Shown: positions 52,759 to 62,026 of the stretch, piece by piece
How positions within the stretch are numbered: the stretch's first letter is position 1
Layout of the letters: every line of letters starts with the position of its first letter
DNA from: an uncultured Kordia sp.
Lineage (GTDB): Bacteria > Bacteroidota > Bacteroidia > Flavobacteriales > Flavobacteriaceae
Length of the DNA: 64,000 bases
Direction: 5' to 3'
NCBI RefSeq assembly: GCF_947489565.1
Contig: NZ_CANLEA010000021.1
Coordinates: forward strand, 1 to 64,000
Notes under the pieces: generated by a model
Seen by the model: only the letters and a program-made list of their open reading frames with translations
Told to the model about the DNA's origin: nothing
Databases searched by the model: none
Translations under genes and position numbers: made by a program

Positions 52759-53212
52759 TTATCTTTCAAAGTTTAGTACATATTGGTAAATACCATCTGT
52801 AAGCGGGATTTCTGTCTGATCTATGGTTAATGTATTATCTGGATTAAGCGTCATGATTCCTATTTCAGCTTGACCAAATTGATCATTTTCTACGACTAAA
52901 TATGCATTCCCATTAAATTCAAAAATTAAGTATGAATATATCCCAGAATACATTCTTCCTGAAGGTTTTGGACTAAAATCTGTAGTTTCTATGGCATTGT
53001 TTTCAACAGTTAGTGTACCATTGTCAAAAGTATAGGTTACTAAAACCTCATTATATATAGGTTTCATCTCCTACTATATCAGATCTTTTAAGGTTCCAAG
53101 ATCCGCTTAATGTACTGTCATCTATTACTAAAGGAGTAACATCATCATCATTGTTACAACTCGCAGTAATAATCAACAATAATACTGGTAATATTATGTT
53201 TCTAATTTTCAT
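52759..53212 (-). pseudogene. Frameshifted lipocalin-like lipoprotein
   Basis: The upstream part (53212 to 53051) encodes 53 residues: a signal with lipobox T-A-S-C-N-N-D-D-D, then T-L-S-G-S-W-N-L-K-R-S-D-I, ending at TAA. The downstream part (53067 to 52759) continues in another frame as Y-N-E-V-L-V-T-Y-T-F-D-N-G-T-L and on to L-N-F-E-R (102 residues by the track). Together they make a normal lipocalin-like lipoprotein of about 150 residues, as found in many flavobacteria. One indel near 53050-53075 explains the break. Either a real decayed gene or a sequencing error. Confidence 0.75.
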
Positions 53213-53342
53213 TTTGGTATGGTTTTAATGTTTATAAAAGTATTAAATGAGCAATATATAAAAAAGCAATAGCCTGTAAAAAACACAGTCATCGTCGGAA
53301 GAAATAATCTTCTAAACATGAATGACTTAGGTTCGCCTTAAT

Positions 53343-53467
53343 TTATCTAGCTGGACAATATAGTTTATAGCTAGTATAATACAATCCTCCTAAAAGCTGA
53401 CCTTTATGTTCTAAACTTGAAATTGACCTCTTATTCAAGCTTAACGATTTAAGATTTTTTTCTTCAT
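53343..53467 (-). pseudogene. RiPP precursor disrupted by a one-base frameshift
   Basis: ATG at 53467 is followed by AAG and seven A. As written the frame ends after 8 codons (M-K-K-K-I-L-N-R). With one more A the frame stays open for 41 residues: M-K-K-K-N-L-K-S-L-S-L-N-K, then an R-S-I-S-S-L segment, L-L-G-G, and a core L-Y-Y-T-S-Y-K-L-Y-C-P-A-R. The leader matches the precursor at 40125 (M-K-K-K-N-L-K-N). The core has one Cys and two Ser/Thr. Missing from the track. Real decay, phase variation or a homopolymer sequencing error cannot be told apart here. Confidence 0.7.
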
Positions 53468-53658
53468 AATAATTCTAATTTTAATATTAAACATAAATAT
53501 CTAAAAAGAAGTATTAAGTCACAATACAAACTACAAAAGCGCAGGTGAAAATTTCAAAAGTGAAGTACTAAATTTCAAATTTAAGAATCAAACCATTCAG
53601 AACATATGAGTCAATGGAAAATTAAAAGTTTTGAAAAGAAGTTTTGAGTGTTGGCGTA

Positions 53659-53693
53659 AAAAAAGCAATAACCTATAAAATACGTTATTGCTC
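53659..53693 (-). terminator. Terminator of three-gene operon
   Basis: Minus strand AGCAATAAC / GTTATTGCT, then TTTTTTT. 29 bases after the stop of the 89-residue gene. Confidence 0.88.
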
Positions 53694-53721
53694 TATTTTG
53701 TGTATTTAATTTTTGTGCTGT

Positions 53722-53991
53722 TTACACAATTTTATTTGCCAAACTCACTAAGAAATTTACGCCATTGTCTATATTAGAAATTGCATCTGCTTTTGAAGAG
53801 TTTGAAGCAGCTGCATCATTAATTTCTTTTAATACTTTAATTGCATTTCCATTGGTAATATTGCTTTCTTTAATGAATTGATCAACTTCTGAAATACTCA
53901 TTTGCGTCAAACTTGCAATGGTAGTTTGAAACTGAGCATCTGTTTGTGCTGCAGCCTGATTTGCTAGGCTATTCCAATCTATATCACTCAT
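53722..53991 (-). CDS. Small helical protein, third gene of unknown operon
   Basis: 89 residues, no signal or membrane segment. Rich in Ala, Ser, Gln and Asn with repeated helical phrases (S-L-A-N-Q-A-A-A-Q-T-D-A-Q-F-Q-T-T, S-K-A-D-A-I-S-N-I-D-N). Ends V-S-L-A-N-K-I-V. I do not recognise it. It is 12 bases after the lipoprotein gene in a minus-strand unit closed by a terminator. The start ATG is clear. Confidence 0.78.
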   Translation of the reverse strand: MSDIDWNSLANQAAAQTDAQFQTTIASLTQMSISEVDQFIKESNITNGNAIKVLKEINDAAASNSSKADAISNIDNGVNFLVSLANKIV

Positions 53992-54003
53992 ATGTTTTCT
54001 ATT

Positions 54004-54606
54004 TTAATTGTTTCCTTTAATTGCTGATTCTATGTTGAGAAGTTTGTTAAATCCATTTCCAGTTTTAACCAATAAACTGTCTAAATGCCTTTGAATTTTC
54101 CCTACATCAAAATTAGTTTTCGTTAAACTCTGAATTTGCGTCAATGTATTGGCTTCAGTTTGTTTCAACTTTACCGCAGAACTGATTAAATTTTGTAAGG
54201 TAGCGCTCGCCTGTTGATAGCTTGCAAAGTTTGTATTGAGCGAAGTAACCATTTGCTCACGTTGTGTATCGAGTAAATTATGAAGCGAATCGCGTTTTCT
54301 ATTAATGACTGGCATGACACTTTTTAAGATATTTGCCAATTCTGAATTCACATCTACGCCAGCAGGTATTTTTGATTGTAAATTTTTAACGAATGACGGA
54401 ATGTATTGATTATTCATGAAAGCATCTACCTTTCCTTTTCGCTCTTCAAATAATTTATTGACTAATGCTATGTTTAATTGGTGCATTGAATTGGCTTCTG
54501 CAATTACTTCTTGTGATAAAGTAGCCGTAGATGCTGGAATGGAAGCACAAGCGTTGATACTTATAACCACAAAGGCAATCGCTATACTGCGGATAAAAAA
54601 TTTCAT
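54004..54606 (-). CDS. Lipoprotein, second gene of unknown operon
   Basis: 200 residues. Signal with lipobox S-I-N-A-C-A near 20, then an almost entirely helical mature part with heptad-like stretches (L-A-N-I-L-K-S-V-M-P-V-I-N-R, S-A-V-K-L-K-Q-T-E-A-N-T-L-T-Q-I-Q-S-L), probably coiled coil. No family recognised. Lies between the membrane protein at 54642 and the small protein at 53722. Confidence 0.82.
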   Translation of the reverse strand: MKFFIRSIAIAFVVISINACASIPASTATLSQEVIAEANSMHQLNIALVNKLFEERKGKVDAFMNNQYIPSFVKNLQSKIPAGVDVNSELANILKSVMPVINRKRDSLHNLLDTQREQMVTSLNTNFASYQQASATLQNLISSAVKLKQTEANTLTQIQSLTKTNFDVGKIQRHLDSLLVKTGNGFNKLLNIESAIKGNN

Positions 54607-54641
54607 GAGTTCTTTATTTAATAGGGTTGGTTTTTAGTTTT

Positions 54642-55448
54642 TTATTGAAAGATGGATTTTATTTTATTGATAATTCCTTGAAGAATACTAAAAATAGCAT
54701 CCGAAGAAAATCCACCAATAAGCGCTAAAACTGCATTGTTAAAAATACTTAGCTCTTGATTCACATTATAAGAAGAAACAATTTCTGAAAGAATCAATCC
54801 TGAAATAATTCCCAATATGATTAATGCGGTATAATAAATAGTTTGTTCGGGTAGTAATGTAGCATTCTTTATGCCTTCGCTAATACTTCTTAGGAGGTAA
54901 AACATCACTCCTAATCCCGAAATTGCACAAAGAAATAGGATATTTAGCAATAACGATTTTCCGCTATTACTTAAAATTCCTTTAGATAACGACAAGGTAT
55001 TTACCTCATCTGACAAGGAAGTTCCAATAAACAAAATTAAGAATATAATCGCCAGAATGATTAAGTTTCTGATGATTGGCAATTTTGTTAATAAACTTTT
55101 TTTGGTGTTATCTTTTGAAACGACATCGAGATACGCAATAGATTTCGGTGTTGCTGGTGCAACATTTTTCACAAGAATATTATGTGCATTTATCAAATCG
55201 CTTATTTTATCACTTTCTATTAAAGAGTTGACATCTGTATTGATCGTTTTGCCACTATTCATTGCATACAAAAGCATGTTTTCTAGCTCTTGTTTGAATT
55301 GAATCATCGTATCATCTGACACACCTTTGGAGATTCCTTTTGGCGGTTCATTTGCCGTTTCATTTGTACTCGCAGTGGTCGTAGTACTTGATTTAGATTT
55401 AGAAGAACCTGTTGGCGTAAACGTTGGTGTTGGGTTTGAAGTAGCCAT
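54642..55448 (-). CDS. Membrane protein, first gene of unknown operon
   Basis: About 268 residues from the ATG at M-A-T-S-N-P-T-P-T; the track's 25 earlier residues are leader. A Thr/Ser/Pro-rich N-terminal region (about 1-45) and a helical segment lead to four membrane segments (about 127-147, 167-190, 203-222 and a last at about 240-258), ending S-I-F-Q. No signal peptide and no family recognised. The first of three genes with short gaps (35 and 12 bases). Promoter and palindrome at 55475-55525. Confidence 0.8.
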   Translation of the reverse strand: MATSNPTPTFTPTGSSKSKSSTTTTASTNETANEPPKGISKGVSDDTMIQFKQELENMLLYAMNSGKTINTDVNSLIESDKISDLINAHNILVKNVAPATPKSIAYLDVVSKDNTKKSLLTKLPIIRNLIILAIIFLILFIGTSLSDEVNTLSLSKGILSNSGKSLLLNILFLCAISGLGVMFYLLRSISEGIKNATLLPEQTIYYTALIILGIISGLILSEIVSSYNVNQELSIFNNAVLALIGGFSSDAIFSILQGIINKIKSIFQ

Positions 55449-55474
55449 ATGATTAATAATTTTGGTCAGTTCTT

Positions 55475-55482
55475 CAAACTTA
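55475..55482 (-). promoter_or_regulatory. -7 box of three-gene operon
   Basis: Minus strand TAAGTTTG, matching TAnnTTTG, about 27 bases before the ATG at 55448. TTT, not TTG, sits at the -33 distance. Confidence 0.5.
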
Positions 55483-55489
55483 CAATTTA

Positions 55490-55525
55490 AAATGCGTATT
55501 TGAAAACTTATACAAATACGCATTT
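55490..55525. promoter_or_regulatory. 13-bp-arm palindrome over the operon promoter
   Basis: AAATGCGTATTTG / CAAATACGCATTT, perfect arms, 10-base centre. It begins 8 bases upstream of the -7 box and covers the -33 position, suited to an operator for a repressor. A hairpin is also possible, but no T run follows. Confidence 0.65.
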
Positions 55526-56181
55526 AAAAATCAAGGGTTTATACGTAGCTTTTTGGTTGGTGGTTGGTTTTTTGTTTCAAAGCATGTATTCTTAAACTTA
55601 TAAACTCCTATGCTTTAAATTTGTTGATTTGTTGATTTGTTGATTTGTCTGTTTGTTTGCTTGTTTATGCTGAGATTGTCGAAGTATTGGTTGGTTTGTC
55701 TTTGCGAGCGTTTTGAAAAACGTGTAGCAACTTATTTCTAACAAGCAGATTACGCCATCGCAAACTTCTCGTCATGAAGTATCGAAACGCAACTTTTACA
55801 TTTAAAATTTAGCATTTTACATTTATAATTTCTAAGTACTTCTCGATACAATTTTTCTTCATTTCATTTTGAAAAATCACTCGAAGTGACGTTTGGTATT
55901 ATAGAAGCAGATCACTTCGTCGCAAACTTCTAGTCATGAAATATCGAAACGCAACTTTTACATTTAAAATTTAGCATTTTACATTTAACATTTCATAGTA
56001 CTTCTCGATACAATTTTTCTTCATTTCATTTTGAAAAATCACTCGAAGTGACGTTTGGTATTATATTAACAGATTACTTCGTCGCAACTCCTCGTAATGA
56101 CGTATCGAAACGCAACTTTTACATTTAAAATTTAGCATTTTACATTTATAATTCAACATCCAACATTTATAATTCCAAAAA
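55526..56181. repeat. Intergenic region built of dispersed repeats
   Basis: Over 650 bases without a gene. TTGTTGAT x3 at 55621-55644. Two copies of the CTTCTCGATACAATTTTTC ... TCACTCGAAGTGACG hairpin, near 55831-55888 and 56001-56057, each followed by an AGAAGCAGATCACTTCGTCG-like phrase (the second reads TTAACAGATTACTTCGTCG). These are the family seen at 1-228. Confidence 0.85.
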
Positions 56182-58578
56182 CTACTCAAACTTCAAATAT
56201 TTAATTAAATCAACTTTGGTAGCATTAAAAGCTTTGATACCTACTACAACAAATACTAATATCAATAATATCACTGGAGCAATAATAAATGGCCACCAAG
56301 GCATCTCAATTCTGTACGCAAAGTTATCCAACCAGTTTTGCATCAAATAGTACGCAATTGGCAATAAAATAATAACCGCAATTCCCGTAATTTTTATAAA
56401 ACTTTTGACAAGCTGCACGATGATTTCTTTGACAGATGCGCCCAATGTTTTCCGAATGGCAACTTCTTTTAAACGCTGCTGAATGGTCAACGTAGCTAAG
56501 GCAAATAAGCCAAGAAGTGCAATGAATATTACTACTAACGTTAGAATGAAAAATAGTGTTTGTTGCTTTTTGTAAATATCATGTGTTTTGTTAAAATATT
56601 TATCAAGGTAATAGAATGAAAACGGATAGCCAGGTTCCAATTCCGTAGTCCAAAAACGTTCAATTTCTGTCAATGCTGCTTCTTTTTTTCCTGGTTTTAT
56701 TTTAAATTGTACTGTACTCATTGCACCTCGAATCCAGCTAAAACCTGTATAATACATAAAGAATGTTGGACGAATTTCTTTGTCTAATCCTTGAATATGA
56801 TAATCTTTTACTACACCAACAACGGAAAACTTCTTTTCATTAATGTCTAATTCTTTGTCTAATGGATCGTTTGCAATTCCCAAACGTTTCGCAGCCGTTT
56901 CATTTAAAATAATACTGTTAATGGTATCGGAAGCAAAATCCTTAGAAAAATAGCGTCCTTTGGCAATTTTTGTATTGATCATTTCTAAATGTCCAAAATC
57001 GAGCGGAATGAATTTTATATCTACCACAACATCTTTGTACATGACATCTAGAGAAATATCATTGTCATCGCCAGGCACTAAAAACGTAGAAGAAATATCT
57101 TCTATATTCGGGTTGTTTTGAAATACATTTTGAATCAAGTTGTATTGCTTGCTTCTACTCATTTGTGTATCATTAAACTCTACCACCAAGATTTCTTCTC
57201 CTGAAAATCCTAAATCTTTTGAGCTCATATAATCTACTTGCGCGTACACAACCAATCCACCAATAAAGAAGAATCCTGAAATTACAAATTGCAATCCTAG
57301 CATTACATTTCGCATCAAAATCATACCGCCACTTCTTGAGAAGTTTCCTTTTAGTACACGTACGGTTTTAAAGTTAGATACATACAATGCCGTAATGAAT
57401 CCGATCACAAAAGCAATTCCAACAGCTAATAAAATTACTTTGACAATAATAGCGGCACTTCGTAAAGTCAAGTCCTTATTAATAAATACATTAAATACAG
57501 GTAAAATTAATTCTACAATAATCAACGCCAAGAAAGCAGCAATAAGTCCTTGCACTACGATTTCTGAAACAAACTGCAAATGCAAGCCAAATTTAGAAAC
57601 ACCCAAGGTTTTCTTAACACCTACTTCTTTTGCTCGCTGACTTGCAGAAGCTATGGATAAATTAATAAAGTTGATACTTGAAATGATAATCACTAAAATT
57701 GACAAACTCAACATAATCAAGAGTAACGAATAGTTTCCTTTTCCTTCCAACATACCATCATCTCCTTGCCCGTGCAAACGCAAATCAACTAACTTTTCTA
57801 ACAACGGATACGAACCTTGCATAGACACATATTCATCGACAGTAATTCCTTGTTCTTCAGCTTCTTTTTTATAATATCGATCTACATAAATATCAAAAAT
57901 TTTCTTTTCAACCGAAGCCAAATCCGTTCCAACTGGAATTTTATAAAAAGTATATACTCCGTATCCGCCCCAATTATCGTTTGTACTCACAGGTTTGTGC
58001 ATCATTGCATTGGGCAAATACACCGAAGGTTTTTCTAATTTATATACACCTGTAACAATACATTCCGTTTTTCCATATTTAATGGTTTTCCCAATAGATT
58101 CCTTATCTCCAAACAATTTTTTTTCAAGATCTGTAGAAAGTACAATTGCTGTTTTGGTCGCCAAAATAGTTTTTGGATCACCTTTGACAATCGTATGCGG
58201 GAAAAATTCGAAAAAGTTTGCATTCGCTTGTCCAATTTTCATTTCATAGACCGATTGATCTTTGTAAGTCAATATTTGACTGTTGTAGGCAGAGTGCACC
58301 GAACAATAATCGGTTACTTCTGGCACCAATTCTTTGATTGTTCTTCCTTCTGGATTAGTTGCGCCATCATATATTTGTCCATCGCCCCATTTGTGCGCTA
58401 CTTTGTATATCGTATCTTTTCCTTCATTCCATTGATCGTAACTTTTTTCATTATTATAATATAATAACACAATAATGAGTCCTACCAATCCTAGCGTTAA
58501 ACCACTAATGTTAATTGTGGTATTGAGCCAGTTTTTTTTGCTATTTCGAAAAAATAATTTTAGCCAAGTCTTTACCAT
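56182..58578 (-). CDS. MacB-like ABC transporter permease (copy 2)
   Basis: 798 residues. N-terminal membrane segment (about 20-42), large periplasmic MacB-PCD domain, an FtsX-type core of three or four segments (about 285-400), a second periplasmic domain, and three C-terminal segments with the coupling motif T-I-Q-Q-R-L-K-E-V-A-I-R-K-T-L-G-A. Starts one base after the stop of its paralogue. Lacks its own ATPase domain; pairs with the ABC protein at 61033. Exports an unknown substrate (peptide, lipid or drug). Confidence 0.92.
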   Translation of the reverse strand: MVKTWLKLFFRNSKKNWLNTTINISGLTLGLVGLIIVLLYYNNEKSYDQWNEGKDTIYKVAHKWGDGQIYDGATNPEGRTIKELVPEVTDYCSVHSAYNSQILTYKDQSVYEMKIGQANANFFEFFPHTIVKGDPKTILATKTAIVLSTDLEKKLFGDKESIGKTIKYGKTECIVTGVYKLEKPSVYLPNAMMHKPVSTNDNWGGYGVYTFYKIPVGTDLASVEKKIFDIYVDRYYKKEAEEQGITVDEYVSMQGSYPLLEKLVDLRLHGQGDDGMLEGKGNYSLLLIMLSLSILVIIISSINFINLSIASASQRAKEVGVKKTLGVSKFGLHLQFVSEIVVQGLIAAFLALIIVELILPVFNVFINKDLTLRSAAIIVKVILLAVGIAFVIGFITALYVSNFKTVRVLKGNFSRSGGMILMRNVMLGLQFVISGFFFIGGLVVYAQVDYMSSKDLGFSGEEILVVEFNDTQMSRSKQYNLIQNVFQNNPNIEDISSTFLVPGDDNDISLDVMYKDVVVDIKFIPLDFGHLEMINTKIAKGRYFSKDFASDTINSIILNETAAKRLGIANDPLDKELDINEKKFSVVGVVKDYHIQGLDKEIRPTFFMYYTGFSWIRGAMSTVQFKIKPGKKEAALTEIERFWTTELEPGYPFSFYYLDKYFNKTHDIYKKQQTLFFILTLVVIFIALLGLFALATLTIQQRLKEVAIRKTLGASVKEIIVQLVKSFIKITGIAVIILLPIAYYLMQNWLDNFAYRIEMPWWPFIIAPVILLILVFVVVGIKAFNATKVDLIKYLKFE

Positions 58579-58579
58579 G

Positions 58580-60997
58580 TTATTCGAATTTTAAGTATTT
58601 GATTAAATCTATTTTTGTGGCATTCATCGCCTTTACACCTACTACGGTAAATACAAGGAGTACTAATATGATTGGCGTCATAATGTATGGCCAAATAGGC
58701 ATATTGATACGATATACAAAGTTCTCTAGCCAGTTTTGCATAAAATAGTACGCAATAGGAATTAGAATAACAGAAGCGATCACTGTAATTTTCAAAAAGC
58801 TTTTTATGAGTTGAAAAATGATTTCTTTGACCGATGCGCCAAGCGTTTTACGGATGGCAACTTCTTTTAAACGTTGTTGAATGGTTAAGGTTGCCAACGC
58901 AAACAATCCGAGTAATGAAATGATAATTACGATGCTTGTTAATATAAAGAATAAGGTTTGTTGTTTTTCATACTTTTTATAAGTTCTGGCAAATCGCTTA
59001 TCGACAAATACAGGATTAAAAGGGTAGCCTTGTTCTATATTCTCATTCCAATACTCTTCAATAAAGTCTAAGGTTTCTTCTACATTATCTGGTTTTATTT
59101 TGAATTGAATTGTCCAGAAATTTTGTTTCATCCAATCAAAACTATTCCAATGCATAAACACTGTTGGTGGAATTTTGCCATCTAATCCTGTAATATGATA
59201 ATCCTTAACCACGCCAACTACTTCTAAATTTTTACCGTCATTATTGTCTCCCTGAAAACCTGCGCTCAGTTTTTTTCCAATAGGATCATCGTAAATATGT
59301 AAAGCTTTGGCTAAGGTTTCATTTATTAGTACATTTTTTGTTGTATCGGATGCAATTTCCTCTTTCAATTCTCGCCCTTTTACAAGCTTAATATTCATGA
59401 CATCTAAGTAATTATAATCTATTGCATTGGCGTTAGTTTGTACCGAAATGTCTTTATAATTAAAGTTTGTTGAGTTAGAACTTCCGCCTCCTATAATAAA
59501 AGAGTTGCTTGTTATGGTTTCAATATTAGGATGCTTTACCAATTCATTTTTTGCTAGTAAATAGTTTTTGTAACGATCTTTATATTTATTCATAGAAACC
59601 ATTACAACTTGATCGCCTTTAAAACCAAGATCTTTTTCTATCATATATTCAACTTGCTTGTTGATAATGATTGATCCCGTAAGGAAAAAACCTGAAATCA
59701 AAAATTGAATTCCCAGCATAATATTTCTTGCTAGCACACCTTTTTTGCTTCTTGAAATATTCCCTTTTAAAACTTCTACCGATTTGAATTTTGATAGATA
59801 TAACGCAGGAATAATTCCGATAAGTAATGAAATCACTATAGCTAACAATGCTACTTTTATCAATAAATCGATCTCTAAAATGGAGATTTCTTTATCCATA
59901 AATTCATTAAAATACGGCAAAAGAAGTTCCACAAATAATAAAGAAAGTAGAAAGGCTATAAAGCTTTGCAAAACTATTTCTAAAGCATATTGTCTAACTA
60001 AAGTTGCTTTAGATAAGCCAAATGTTTTCTTTACGCCTACTTCTTTGGCTCTTTGCGTTGCAGAAGCTATGGATAGATTTATAAAGTTTACACAAGAAAT
60101 TATAATTAATAAAACAGACAGCGATAACATAATAAGTATCAACTGATAATTTCCGCTGCCTTCTGGTCCAGCATCATCCGAAATTGTTTTTAATCGAATA
60201 TCCTCTATGGCTTCAAAAACAGGAGTTGTTCCATATTTCTCCATAAATTTTTCTGGAGTAATTCCATCTCTTTTCGAAGAAGGCAATACTTCATTTTTAT
60301 ACCAAACTGCCAAGGCTTTTTCCTCTAAATCTGCCAAATTTGGTTTTTCAACTGTTTTTACAAATAATGTTTTTGAAAAATTTCCCCAACGCACATCTAA
60401 GGGTTGCTTTTTATATTGAATTACCATTTCGGGCATGAAATAATGCTTTCCTTCAATCTTATAAACCGCAGTAACAGTATATATACTACCTGATACATCG
60501 ATTGATTTTCCTATCGCAGATTCCTTCCCAAAAAAGATCTTTGCTTGCTTCTCAGAAAGTGCTGCATTATTTCGTGTTTGCTTGAATGTCTCTGCATTCC
60601 CTTCTACGATTTTAAAAGAAAAGAATTCAAAGAAATTAGGTTCTCCCTGTAGTATGTCTCTAGTATATAATTCTTTGTCACCGACTTTAACTAAGCTATT
60701 CTCATACCAACTATTACTTAAATAATAGTCTTTAATCTCTGGAATATCTTCTTTGTATTTTGGTCCTTCTACATTGGTACTCGTTGCCCAAACATCTCCG
60801 TCAGACATTTTATGAATTACTCTAAATATTTCGTTTTTATCGGGATTCGTTTTATTGTAACTCAATTCGTCATTAAAATACAATAACACAATAAGTAAGC
60901 CTGCAAAACCAAGTGTTAACCCTAAGATATTGACTACTACATTGAGCCAATTCTTTTTGCTGTTTCTAAAAAATATTTTGATCCAAGTTCGTAACAT
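58580..60997 (-). CDS. MacB-like ABC transporter permease (copy 1)
   Basis: 805 residues, same topology as the downstream copy: F-F-R-N-S-K-K-N-W-L-N at the N-terminus, periplasmic domains, and the T-I-Q-Q-R-L-K-E-V-A-I-R-K-T-L-G-A-S-V-K coupling region, nearly identical in the two. Together they could form a heterodimer. Starts 35 bases after the ATPase stop. Clear paralogue. Confidence 0.92.
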   Translation of the reverse strand: MLRTWIKIFFRNSKKNWLNVVVNILGLTLGFAGLLIVLLYFNDELSYNKTNPDKNEIFRVIHKMSDGDVWATSTNVEGPKYKEDIPEIKDYYLSNSWYENSLVKVGDKELYTRDILQGEPNFFEFFSFKIVEGNAETFKQTRNNAALSEKQAKIFFGKESAIGKSIDVSGSIYTVTAVYKIEGKHYFMPEMVIQYKKQPLDVRWGNFSKTLFVKTVEKPNLADLEEKALAVWYKNEVLPSSKRDGITPEKFMEKYGTTPVFEAIEDIRLKTISDDAGPEGSGNYQLILIMLSLSVLLIIISCVNFINLSIASATQRAKEVGVKKTFGLSKATLVRQYALEIVLQSFIAFLLSLLFVELLLPYFNEFMDKEISILEIDLLIKVALLAIVISLLIGIIPALYLSKFKSVEVLKGNISRSKKGVLARNIMLGIQFLISGFFLTGSIIINKQVEYMIEKDLGFKGDQVVMVSMNKYKDRYKNYLLAKNELVKHPNIETITSNSFIIGGGSSNSTNFNYKDISVQTNANAIDYNYLDVMNIKLVKGRELKEEIASDTTKNVLINETLAKALHIYDDPIGKKLSAGFQGDNNDGKNLEVVGVVKDYHITGLDGKIPPTVFMHWNSFDWMKQNFWTIQFKIKPDNVEETLDFIEEYWNENIEQGYPFNPVFVDKRFARTYKKYEKQQTLFFILTSIVIIISLLGLFALATLTIQQRLKEVAIRKTLGASVKEIIFQLIKSFLKITVIASVILIPIAYYFMQNWLENFVYRINMPIWPYIMTPIILVLLVFTVVGVKAMNATKIDLIKYLKFE

Positions 60998-61032
60998 AAT
61001 TTTGTTTTTGATTGATGAATGATTGATATATG

Positions 61033-61734
61033 TTACTCAACTAACACGTCTATATCACGTGTATTTGTTTTTTCTGAAATGATTTCTCCATCTTTCATCA
61101 TCACAATTCTGCTAGAAAATTGCGCATCGTATGAAGAGTGTGTTACCATGATGATAGTCGCGCCTGAAGCATGCAATTCTGCTAATAATTCCATTACTTC
61201 ATTACCATTTTTACTGTCTAAATTTCCTGTCGGCTCATCGGCTAAGATTAATTTTGGATTGGCAACCAACGCTCTTGCTACGGCTACACGTTGCTGTTGT
61301 CCTCCAGATAATTGTAATGGAAAATGTTTGGCTCTGTGTGCAATTCCGATGCGTTCTAAAATTTCATTGACACGTTTTTTGCGATCGCTTGAAGGTACTT
61401 TGTTGTAAATCAATGGTAATTCAATGTTTTCATATACTGAAAGTTCATCGATGAGATTGAAATTTTGAAATACAAATCCAATATTCGCTTTGCGTAATAA
61501 GGCGCGTTGTTTTTCGGAATATTTTGAAACTTCTTCATCTGCAAACTGATAGCTTCCTGAAGTTGGCGCATCTAACAATCCGATGATGTTTAATAAGGTA
61601 GATTTTCCACATCCTGAAGTTCCCATGATCGAAACAAATTCTCCTTCTTTCACGGTTAAATTTAATTTATGAATGGCCGTGGTTTCTACTTCTTCTGTTC
61701 TGTAAACTTTCGTTAAATCTGATAATGTAATCAT
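61033..61734 (-). CDS. ABC transporter ATP-binding protein (MacB/LolD type)
   Basis: 233 residues. Walker A G-T-S-G-C-G-K-S-T (38-46), signature L-S-G-G-Q-Q-Q-R-V (142-150), Walker B L-I-L-A-D-E-P (162-168), all intact. Powers the two downstream permeases. 35 bases upstream of the first permease. Upstream gap of 292 bases to the adaptor gene contains tandem repeats. Confidence 0.94.
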   Translation of the reverse strand: MITLSDLTKVYRTEEVETTAIHKLNLTVKEGEFVSIMGTSGCGKSTLLNIIGLLDAPTSGSYQFADEEVSKYSEKQRALLRKANIGFVFQNFNLIDELSVYENIELPLIYNKVPSSDRKKRVNEILERIGIAHRAKHFPLQLSGGQQQRVAVARALVANPKLILADEPTGNLDSKNGNEVMELLAELHASGATIIMVTHSSYDAQFSSRIVMMKDGEIISEKTNTRDIDVLVE

Positions 61735-61760
61735 TGTTCGTTTATTTGTTTGTTCGTTTT

Positions 61761-61816
61761 TTGTTGATTTGTTGATTTGTTGATTTGTTGATTTGTTGAT
61801 TTGTTGATTTGTTGAT
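61761..61816. repeat. TTGTTGAT octanucleotide repeat, 7 copies
   Basis: Seven perfect 8-base units plus a partial one, in the leader of the ATPase gene, 27 bases upstream of its start. Same unit as 55621-55644 (three copies). Slippage would change the spacing to the start. Confidence 0.92.
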
Positions 61817-61854
61817 TTGTTGTGTGTTAAAAAGTATCTTTTTTCATTTAAAAT

Positions 61855-61950
61855 TTAGCATTCAACATTTACAATTTTGATTATTTTTCAAAGCGTCTCT
61901 TCGAGTGATTTTCACTAGAAAATTGTATCGAGAAGTACTTAAATAACTGT
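61855..61950. repeat. Dispersed hairpin repeat, inverted copy
   Basis: Reads CTTCGAGTGATTTTCACTAGAAAATTG and ATCGAGAAGTACTT, which is the 1-228 / 55.8 kb family in the opposite orientation. Also contains GCATTCAACATTTACAATTT phrases. In the gap between adaptor and ATPase genes. Confidence 0.75.
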
Positions 61951-62026
61951 TTGGTACTTTAAACTAATTTTTATAAAAATAATGTGACAAGCTTTTCTAT
62001 TAAAATATATACAAATACAAGCATGA

